Below, one piece after another: positions 19,882 to 26,797 of a DNA stretch of 26,797 nucleotides; position 1 is the first letter of the stretch; every line of letters begins with the position of its first letter. A model generated the notes under the pieces. The model did no database searches. It was not told where the DNA came from and saw only the letters and a list, made by a program, of their open reading frames with translations. The DNA comes from Priapulus caudatus. Taxonomy: Eukaryota > Priapulida > Priapulimorpha > Priapulimorphida > Priapulidae. The stretch is taken from positions 187,903-214,699 of the forward strand of contig NW_014577558.1 in the NCBI RefSeq assembly GCF_000485595.1, written 5' to 3'. The position numbers were made by a program, and so were the translations under genes.

Positions 19882-19902
19882 TGACCTTTGACCCTTGACC
19901 CC
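19882..19902 (-). promoter_or_regulatory. Triple half-site DR1-like cluster
   Basis: On the minus strand GGGTCA-A-GGGTCA-A-AGGTCA: three receptor half-sites in the same direction, each one base apart. It lies about 175 bp from the similar motif at 19709, and the neighbourhoods are loosely alike (CCAATTTCG and CCAAATTTG follow), suggesting an internal duplication. Confidence 0.35.
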
Positions 19903-20181
19903 CAAATTTGTCATCCCGAGTCCTTTTCACGATGCACCGCTCAGATGCGAATTGTTGGAAAAACTGTGTGAAACCGTGTCGTATTCAAAGAACTTTTTTG
20001 AAGAACACATACGATTTTCAGGTAAATTGGTGGTGTCATATGATTAAGGGAGAATCATAGACGAAAACAAAGTAAAGTTTGAATATATTTATTCACATAT
20101 TGATAGAACATTTACAAGTTGAAAACTATGCAAAACGCTGTTAAAACGGTGTCATATTCTTCTCTATTATGAGCTCTTGAT

Positions 20182-22461
20182 TAGATACCTCTGAACGTTC
20201 AAGAAACGTACAGTGGTGTGACTCGACCATCAAGCAACACGCCCAAAGGAAACGTATATATAAGGTTTACTTTGAACGTGTTTTAACTATATCGCATCAT
20301 ATATATATATATACAAGCCAGGGAGTACGACTTAAAACAACCCCCAAAATATTTAAAATCTACAGAGCAATATTGTCTACTAGTTTTTTTCTATATTATC
20401 TACGAGTTTTTGATAAACATCTCAAAAATTTCACAGATTTAATTGGTAACATTTAACTTTTGATGCTGTGAACGTTTGGTGTATTGATAGGTATACTCAT
20501 TATGTACGTTGAAAGTACTTTGGGTCTGTAGTTTCACATAACTAGACGCATGATCGAACGAAGTAAACGAACAGGCAGGCAGACCTACTCTATGTAATTG
20601 TTTGGCCTGAAGGCTGGCTGGTGTTATAAACAACGATGATGGCCGAGATTTGGTAGCAATTTGTAGCTCTGCGTTTCACTGAGAGACTCATTATCAGAAG
20701 TTACGAGATGTTACATAATAAGCTTCTACGACTACGTGTTGTTGAAATAATCTCTGCTCTGAATCGTGATTCTGCGTTGAATCGAACGTTCATCAACAAG
20801 CAACACAAAGGATATATCTGTGATTAAAACACATCTGAACGCCTGCCATATATGGGCTTTCTCGCACAATTGGTGCTGTTACTAGACCTGTTTCAACTGT
20901 ACATTTGTTTCGTTAAAAACTAGTCAAGTCATGTGAAACTGGAGGAATAAATTGATAAAATCATGACACAGGTTCAAAGATTAAACTCTATAAAGACGAA
21001 AAATATCAAAACACCAGACAGGCTCAAACTTAATTGAAAGTCTTATGCAACTTTTGTGGTATCTAGTTCATTAAGCTAGAATTGAGAAAACGTAGGTAAC
21101 TTTTGGCTAGCAAATGTTTCATTATGTGTTTTAATAAGGCATACTAAAAAGTAAAAGCCTGCATATATCGAGTCTCCTAATATTAATTTAAAGAAAGGGG
21201 ACTACGTAATCACGTCTGTGGTTGTATTTCGTTGAACATAAGTACTATATATAATAGTATGCCTAATGTGTTTACATGTATTGTTCATGTATATTATACC
21301 ACTATGCGACTACTATACAAGTAATGAATTTGAGGGCAAATAAAGTGTTTAAAGTCCTAATATCCCTGTCAAACCTGTCAGCTGAAACAAACCCTATCAC
21401 AAGCAGACATACATGTACAAATGTAGTTTAAACATGCATAACATGCTAATGTGAGAGAAATTAGCTATCAACGAATTTCCTTACACACTAGGCAAATTGA
21501 AATCAAGTAAAAGTATAAAGTACAGGTGCACTAGTAAAGGTATACACCTATAGCTGCTTTACTAATATTATAATATCAATACTTGCAGACAAAACTACCA
21601 GTGTTCTGGGAAAAAAGATTAAACTCCATGTTTTAAAACAACTGTTGATAATATAATTATAAATGCAGAACGTTTAATAAGCTCTAAAATCTAAATTTCA
21701 ACTTGTAAATTATACATAAAAAACATGTAGACACGCGTGTCAATACTCGAGTGAAGTTACACTTACCGCTTTTCCAATCTTTTTTTCTGGGGGGGATTTT
21801 GTCAACCAACCGTCATGCACTATATCCATACTTGTCATGACGACGCCGCCTCGCCGCAGGTACGGGCTGGCATGAGAACCGCCACTTCCCTGGCCAGCGC
21901 AGGGCGTTTGCTCCTATTCACTGGTGGGAAAATTCTAAATTCTGAGTCAGTGCGCTTAACAAGAACCTGCAAATTAAAAGAAATCCTGACGTTTATTAAG
22001 CAGTCACATTTATTTTATTTTTTACGTTTTTTAAACGTAGTTTAATTGTATTACATTGGTCCCCGCTTTACCAGGCCTTGGATAAATGGGTGCATCGCTT
22101 ATATGACATATATATATATGTGTCCCTGCAAAAATATTCCCTAGTATCCCTACACACATTATTGTACTCAGATGAAGGGGATAGCACCTCAGTTACACAC
22201 GATGTTTTCTTCACAACAAACTAATGATTCTAAGCTTTTAATGACAATTATCAGCTTCTCCGTAGATTCTTAATATCATGAGTTCACAAAACATTTTTTA
22301 GAGCTAAACTTGTGTATTTTAAAAACGCTGTGTATATTGTACATTGTACAGTGCGTGTTTTCAGTGCAGACTGCGTAACGTACAAGTAGACACGCATGTG
22401 CGACTAGAAATATCTTCACCCTTAATCGCGACCATCACCACAGCCTAATCGGGACATTATC
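20182..22461. other. Non-coding AT-rich stretch
   Basis: (TA)n at about 20298-20314. A GC-richer patch at about 21840-21920 (GACGACGCCGCCTCGCCGCAGG) gives a 76-codon ORF (21815-22045) with no recognisable domain. No RNA gene or element ends seen. Confidence 0.5.
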
Positions 22462-22577
22462 ATGGTTTCCAAGTCCCAACCTGTCTCGATAAAAGCCAAA
22501 TTAGACTGCATAGACAAACGACTAACGGTAACATTCAGCGTCAACAAATCGGAGCAACTGGCACATCCACACTACAG
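22462..22577 (+). CDS. Candidate short coding exon, function unknown
   Basis: An ATG at 22462 (context TTATCATGG) opens a 38-codon frame, MVSKSQPVSIKAKLDCID and onwards to NKSEQLAHPHY, that ends at a good donor site TACAG|GTAGGA (22577/22578); the unspliced frame stops at once after it. The frame is also open upstream to a TAA at about 22422, so it could instead be an internal exon. Composition (Lys, Ser, Asp, Val) is protein-like rather than repeat-like, but no domain is recognised and no second exon was found. It rests only on an open frame and a splice-like end. Confidence 0.25.
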
Positions 22578-23028
22578 GTAGGACTGACGTTAGGTCAAAG
22601 TTCGTATCCTTTCTTGCTACACAATAGCGGACTTTTTAAGCTTGTAAACTCTAGAATTTTGAATGTTAGACGAGCTAACCATTGATTTAGAGGTCCTGTG
22701 CTTAGAATAACAAAATGTTTTCTTTTAGCTAGGCAGCTTTGCACAATAAATACCTCAGATCTTATAAAATCAAATTTCCCTAAACACGTGAAAAAGTCTG
22801 CTCAACAGTTGCCTTCGAAATCCAAAGACAGTTGAGCAGCCTAATTTTCACAATGAAATGTTCTTGTCATGTGACGATGAAAACATTACCAATGCCAGGC
22901 TGCAATTATTTATTCATTAAGCGACTCGTGACTGTTTTGTTAGCAATCACAAACAATTTTAAGTATTTTTATCGTTACAGTTATTGCCAGACATATCACG
23001 TGCGTCGTATGGCTCATTAGAAACAATA
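22578..23028. other. Non-coding segment
   Basis: It contains only the small hairpin at 22798-22839 and no element ends. It would be the intron if the preceding candidate exon is real. Confidence 0.4.
22798..22839. repeat. Small inverted repeat (9-bp arms)
   Basis: CTGCTCAAC (22798-22806) and GTTGAGCAG (22831-22839) with a 24-nt loop. The geometry is that of a short hairpin; the stem is too short for a microRNA precursor call. Confidence 0.7.
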
Positions 23029-23648
23029 GGCGTGTTCACACACAAGAAAAACCGCGATGCTAATCGCGATGGAAATACCGAGATAATTGTGCCCTTGTTC
23101 ACACAGGCGGAAATATCTCGCTAATCACCGAGCGGGATAATTCTATTAATCGAACTGCGCATGCCTGATATCAAGCCGAATTATGTACTACCGGGATTCG
23201 AGTTCGGTGTTCGATTCCACGTACACGGCAGTGCAGTCGTTGGTAGTAGTCTAGCTCTGTTACGTTAAAACGTATGCTACTCTAGCTCTGTTACGTTAAC
23301 GTAGATGCTACTCTACGTCTGCACGTATTTACGTAAACACATCGTATTGTTAGTACAGAGTCGAGACTGCATCTTTTCAGATTGAATTGAGATCGGCGAT
23401 TAACCCTCCTTTCTTGATGGGATAGAAAATACCGGGATTATTTGCGCGAGCGTTCACACACACGCCGCGGTGCAATTAATCGCGCTAATTCCCAAATAAT
23501 CGCAGGCTAAAGTGCGATTTGCAGTGCGATGCTGATTGTGATACGTAGTGAGATTTTTGCGTTCACACTTGTAAAAATCTCGAGATTTCGATCGCGATGC
23601 AAAAACCGAGATTTGCATCCCGCTAATTCCCGCCAGTGTGAACGCGCC
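23029..23648. mobile_element. 620-bp non-autonomous element with GTTCACAC repeats
   Basis: Ends GGCGTGTTCACAC (23029-23041) and GTGTGAACGCGCC (23636-23648) are inverted copies with one mismatch, each flanked by TA. Ends of the GGC..GTTCACAC type occur in PIF/Harbinger-like elements, which duplicate a 3-bp TWA; here the flanks read ATA and TAA, so only TA is shared. GTTCACAC recurs inside at 23097, 23452 and 23561. Near both ends are AATCGCGAT/ATCGCGATGC and CCGAGAT/ATCTCG words that pair across the element. No ORF. The family assignment is tentative. Confidence 0.75.
23250..23311. repeat. 31-bp tandem duplication
   Basis: TCTAGCTCTGTTACGTTAA starts at 23250 and again at 23281, followed by AACGTATGCTAC and CGTAGATGCTAC. 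It is inside the 620-bp element and centred on the palindrome ACGTTAACGT. Confidence 0.85.
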
Positions 23649-23904
23649 TAATAGCTTATAATTTTCTCAAATGCCACTGAACGTCAGGGTAGGTCATTGT
23701 TGCTACAGTGTCTTGACATCTAAAAAGGTGTACTGACTTACTTTGTCAAAATAACTGAGTCAAACATAAATATATTATAGATATATTTAGATTCTTCAAG
23801 TACTTAAAAAAACTTGTCAGAATTAGAACGTAATAATGTTGCTACATGGGTTTACATATACATATTCGAAATCTCTACACTCCAATAAGAAGTGTTGTGA
23901 CAAT
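23649..23904. other. Non-coding segment
   Basis: AT-rich and featureless by eye, leading into the putative promoter cluster. Confidence 0.4.
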
Positions 23905-24207
23905 CGCGTCACGTGATTACTCACGTCTGATGTCACATTAGTCATGTTAGTAATAGTAGTCATGCCGCTGTGTAAGGTTGGCCATCATACTCGGAAATAG
24001 TTATGTCTACCGCAGTAAAAATATAGCCCTTTTACCCAATCAGAGGCCTTGTTAACTGCAGTGACATTATAGCCCCTTTACTCAATCAGAGGCGTTGTTC
24101 AAGAAAATCTTGTTACACCTAATTTAACGGTGGATAAATTACTTTTAAAGTGATTACGTCACGAATTTTCTATGGTAAGAAACCGAACCGGACCGGAAAC
24201 CGGAAGT
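23905..24207. promoter_or_regulatory. Putative promoter: E-box, CAAT, CRE-like and ETS-like cluster
   Basis: Within about 300 bp: GTCACGTGAT (E-box at 23910-23915), CCCAATCAGAG (about 24035), CTCAATCAGAG (about 24081), TTACGTCA (24154-24161, CRE/ATF-like) and ACCGGAAGT (24199-24207, ETS-like), plus CCGGACCGGAAACCGG. This mix is typical of housekeeping promoters in animals. No TATA box or clear first exon was identified. A 102-codon ORF begins at 24150 but has no recognisable domain and overlaps the motifs. Orientation unknown. Confidence 0.4.
24022..24098. repeat. Diverged tandem repeat carrying CAAT motifs
   Basis: TATAGCCCTTTTACCCAATC (from 24022) and TATAGCCCCTTTACTCAATC (from 24068), each followed by AGAGGC.TTGTT: about 32 bp repeated at a 46-bp offset. 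Each copy carries one CAAT motif. Confidence 0.85.
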
Positions 24208-25127
24208 TGTTGCGACCTCTAGCGGCGACAAACACGCATGGTGTTGACTATAGTTACTCCCCTACTGATCGGGAATATGATGCCCTATCGGTAAATATCG
24301 GTAAATTTTCATACAAAATATCAGGAATTTCGGTAAATTCTCAGACTGATCATTCATCACATAAAGAAGCTGAAATATCATTAATAGACCATTTACTCCA
24401 TTTTTTTTCCACTGGCCCATCAGGCTTGTTCATTTACCAGTTTCATTGGCCCCACTGAAAATTTACCGGCCTCGGATACCGGACCAGTGGTTAATTTCGC
24501 AGACTGAACATTAATTATTTCCTATGGGCTATGTATGCGTCACGAGTGTATGTTCACATCGAACAATATAGTAAAATATGAAGTATAATGCAGCAATTTA
24601 ACCATAAAAAGTGAAAAGAATTACTTATATTTTGTGAAAAAGTGGAAATATTTTTTTCATTTTTTTTATTATTTACTATTACTATTTAAAGAAATTTCAA
24701 AATTTTGTACTAAACAAACATCGAATAATAAATTAGAACTTGTTTTATCATAGAAAAGAACTGTTAAAATGAAAATTGTGATCGCTCGGCTGTGTCCCGG
24801 ATGTGTAAACACTGTAAACATTCGAAAGTACTAGTTTCATAAGACTGTTTAGATTTGCTGAATAAATGTTATGAAAGTAGCAACACAAATGAGTTGTAGT
24901 GAATTTTTACAACATACAGGAGCTCACAGTAGGTATACATGCATTTTGCTGCAAAAACTGGCAACTTTAAGTAAACTATAGCCAAAGGAGTCTATGATCG
25001 ACTTGTAACTTTACATGCATGCATGATTTATAAACTTGCTTAAAATTATATTACTTGGTGATGGGACTTACTACTTAAATGCATACAGTTATGTCATACA
25101 TATATATATATATACATATATGCATGG
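24208..25127. other. Non-coding segment with a weak inverted pair
   Basis: CGGTAAATTTTC (about 24299) and GAAAATTTACCG (about 24458) are 12-bp inverted copies; TCGGTAAAT occurs three times near 24290-24345. ACCGGA words occur near both ends of 24185-24485, so a small decayed foldback element is possible. From 24500 on nothing is seen except (TA)n at about 25100-25120. Confidence 0.4.
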
Positions 25128-25644
25128 CAGGGGTAGAATTTAACTTTTGAAACCACTCGCAATTTTTAGCGAGTGGGTCAAATTTCAACTCGCAAAATCC
25201 GAAACACTTCCATTTTTAATATAATTATTTTTGTAGTGCACAATATGCTAACGCTTTAATTAAAAATGTTATCTTTTTAGTTACTTTATAGATGTTATAT
25301 AATGTTGAGATGACTTTATTAAACCAGGCTACAAAGCGTGAAGATAGTTCTAATACTCTTGGTAGCGGCCGATTGCGCGAGGTTTATAATCCTTACTCAG
25401 TTTGTAGACAGTACGTGTTTATAATTTTGCAAAAATTTGTTGGTCTAGTTCCGTTATGACTTATGTTGACAACTTGTTACTTTTAAAATGCCTGGATATG
25501 GGATGTTGGATTTTAATAGTCATCACAACAGATTATATACATGTCACTCGCACAAAAATGCAAACTTGTGCTTATATTTTCTACTCGCAACTTCGGAAAT
25601 CCACTCGCATTTTGCGAGTGTGCGAGCATTAATTTCAAACCCTG
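25128..25644. mobile_element. 517-bp hAT-like element with ACTCGC subterminal repeats
   Basis: Left end CAGGGGTAGAATTTAA (25128-25143) matches the complement of the right end (CAGGGTTTGAAATTAA read inward from 25644) at 13 of 16 bases. The five bases on each side are identical: CATGG at 25123-25127 and 25645-25649, a clean 5-bp target duplication. ACTCGC or its complement occurs at 25154, 25169, 25188, 25546, 25583, 25603 and 25614, all within about 100 bp of the ends; some pairs form hairpins (CCACTCGC/GCGAGTGG). Such clusters are where hAT transposases bind. The middle is AT-rich with no ORF. Confidence 0.8.
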
Positions 25645-25857
25645 CATGGTGTTAAAAATTAAGCAACTTTGTCTGGTAGTCATAAAGGACTACTAGATTT
25701 TGTAATCTGGTTGTCTGTGAGCAATTCTGGTAGTTCAGTATTTTTTAGTGTTAGTCAAAATCTGACAGTACTAAGTTAGGGTGGCACTGCACACAGGCAC
25801 TTGGAACGTCTCAATAAAAAAAAAAAGGTAAACAGTCCTCGCCAAAAGACAAAATCC
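25645..25857. other. Non-coding segment
   Basis: Nothing recognised; a poly-A run at about 25815-25826. Confidence 0.4.
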
Positions 25858-25882
25858 TTTACTGGACATTCGGTCCAGTAAA
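25858..25882. repeat. Hairpin with TTACTGGAC arms
   Basis: TTTACTGGAC (25858-25867) and GTCCAGTAAA (25873-25882) with the loop ATTCG. GTTACTGGACC recurs at 25912-25922, and ATTCGGTCC/GACCGAAT pair across 25868-25907, so several overlapping foldbacks are possible directly after the hAT-like frame. Confidence 0.85.
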
Positions 25883-25892
25883 AAATAGATTT

Positions 25893-26240
25893 TTACCAGA
25901 CCGAATGATATGTTACTGGACCCAAAAAATATTGAAACATTAAAACACATTCACATCTCTGTTGCTTTTCCTTTGTGGACATATCTAACATATATGCTTT
26001 CCTGCTCATCACCTCATGGTCTGTTGACCCGTCCATTATAAAGCTGAAAAAGCTAGCATCGTTAATTTTTTCATCCATTTCGTGACGCGTACAATCAGCA
26101 ATGCATTCGATAATGCCAGCTTTGTCATTGATGTAGGTTTCACCTATTTCTAGGCCTTTGGCCTTGTCCAGTTGTGTGATCCAGGTATAATCAGTGATAG
26201 TAATATAAACTTCCCATGATAGTTCACACACACGTCGCAT
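25893..26240 (-). pseudogene. hAT-like transposase-related fragment (DUF4371/ZNF862-like)
   Basis: A 115-codon minus-strand frame with the hallmark FFSFIMDGSTDHE (residues about 64-76), preceded by LEIGETYINDKAG (30-42) and followed by RKAYMLDM. The order 'YxNDKA ... FxSxxxDGSTD ... Y' is that of the RNase H-like part of hAT-related DUF4371 proteins, which include transposases and domesticated ZNF862-like genes; the Asp of DGSTD is in the catalytic region. Family members are several hundred residues long, so this is only a piece. A stop (TGA) directly precedes the ATG. The last 15-20 codons (about 25893-25945) look non-homologous and overlap the hairpin region, so the true end is probably near 25945. 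It could be one exon of a domesticated gene instead of a dead copy. Confidence 0.7.
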
Positions 26241-26797
26241 TCATCATTTTCTATCTTTTTATGCATATAACAGCACATGCTCTCCTATCGCTTTTCCCAC
26301 ACCATAGAATTAATTTGGTTACACACGTTAATATATAGACCATAGCATATAGTCGGGATTAGGCTGCATTAGATAGTGTGTAGGTACCACACGTACCCGA
26401 GCCTCTGGCGAATTAGTTGAGGTAATGTTATTGACACTACGTCTGGTCAAAAGCCAAATTTCTTGTCGGGAGCGGTGGCGAAATATCACCGGTTATTGTC
26501 CGACGGTCTCACGCTTTTGGCGAGGATCTGGGGTAATAACACGAGAAATGTTACCAAGTCTTATGTTTCTTCTACTCTATATTCGCATATTAACACTGTA
26601 AATGCAGGTCAAATGCTCATCTGCAACACACAAGTACAGCCGAACGCGCGCGCCGCGCTGTGCTGGTGCAGCAAACAACATGAATACAGACTCAAGAGGA
26701 CAGGTAGGAAAGCGGATTAAAAATCTTGTTCGACGCTTGCTTCATTTCACACCTATCAAGCTTCCCATCTTGGTATCTAGTGTACATAAATGTTCAC
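26241..26797. other. Unassigned segment to the window edge
   Basis: No recognisable N-terminal part of the hAT-like protein was found here on the minus strand. A plus-strand 85-codon frame (26463-26720) has GC-richer sequence (CGAACGCGCGCGCCGCGC) but no domain; it might be a CpG-rich 5' exon or chance. Confidence 0.4.

Larger units (their letters stand above)
19161..20091. other. Right interior of the long-TIR segment
   Basis: No ORF of note. It contains two TGACCTTTGACC-type clusters (listed separately), a palindromic GATGGGTTTCCTGCCCATC (about 19745-19763) and a TTAAG-rich stretch. It could be the original cargo of the segment or further nested remains. Confidence 0.4.
18036..20181. mobile_element. 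2.15-kb segment bounded by 90-bp inverted repeats
   Basis: 18036-18125 and 20092-20181 are reverse complements at 86 of 90 positions, starting ATCAAGAGCTCATAATAGAG. This is the structure of a DNA transposon or foldback element with long TIRs. Flanks ATTATAT (18031-18037) and ATTAGAT (after 20179) match at 6 of 7 bases if the end is set at CAAGAG, but AT-rich flanks make this weak. There is no transposase, so it would be non-autonomous. The interior contains a CCCTAA tract, a complete-looking copy of the 593-bp family and DR1-like motifs. I do not recognise the family. A rearrangement that left inverted copies is the alternative. Confidence 0.8.

Noticed and set aside
22798-22839. microRNA precursor
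   Set aside because: Only 9 paired bases per arm and a 24-nt loop; too short for a precursor stem.
23190-23225. tRNA-like T-arm motif (GTGTTCGATTCCAC)
   Set aside because: The flanking five-base stems do not pair and no matching D-arm or acceptor stem is present.
24150-24458. 102-codon plus-strand ORF as a gene
   Set aside because: No domain, starts within the promoter-like motifs, and its 3' part overlaps the TCGGTAAAT inverted repeats.
26463-26720. 85-codon plus-strand ORF as a gene
   Set aside because: No homology recognised and no splice-site support; left as unassigned.

Overview
The window looks like nuclear DNA of a metazoan, probably an aquatic invertebrate that is neither an arthropod nor a nematode. 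The reasons are AT-rich sequence almost empty of long ORFs, an intron-flanked exon of an animal signalling protein (GAB/DOS-type PH domain), Ty3/gypsy and hAT-like element remains, many CA/TA/CGCA microsatellites, and a short interstitial CCCTAA (TTAGGG-type) tract. I cannot name the species; a sponge, cnidarian, mollusc or lancelet would all fit.

Layout: 1-252 is a 14-bp minisatellite with a higher-order 126-bp period. 640-2620 is a decayed minus-strand Ty3/gypsy pol (protease, reverse transcriptase, integrase in the expected order) with the RNase H part missing. 2780-3065 is CTG-rich and CA/CGCA microsatellite. 3569-3652 holds two adjacent palindromes, one with 27-bp arms and a 2-nt loop. 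3926-4128 (minus) is the one well-supported host exon, the middle of a GAB-family PH domain with good splice signals. 4129-11300 is AT-rich non-coding sequence with microsatellites and small hairpins.

11310-13700 is an insertion hot spot: a 593-bp TIR element, a 491-bp hAT-like element with a 5-bp target duplication that contains a 195-bp foldback element with poly-G/poly-C arms, further remnants, and a 317-bp element with 39-bp TIRs. 16118-16477 is another hAT-like MITE. 18036-20181 is a 2.15-kb segment bounded by 90-bp inverted repeats; inside it are a telomeric-like tract, a second copy of the 593-bp family whose first 99 bp is duplicated in tandem, and direct-repeat nuclear-receptor-like motifs. 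23029-23648 and 25128-25644 are two more non-autonomous elements, each with repeated internal motifs near its ends. 23905-24207 looks like a promoter (E-box, two CAAT motifs, CRE-like and ETS-like sites). 25893-26240 (minus) is a fragment of a hAT-like (DUF4371/ZNF862-like) protein.

There is no operon or multi-gene pathway here. The window is best read as intronic or intergenic host DNA (perhaps the GAB locus) heavily colonised by non-autonomous DNA transposons. The most unusual items are the 2.15-kb long-TIR segment, the two elements with repeated subterminal motifs, and the near-perfect 56-nt palindrome. All element boundaries were read by eye.
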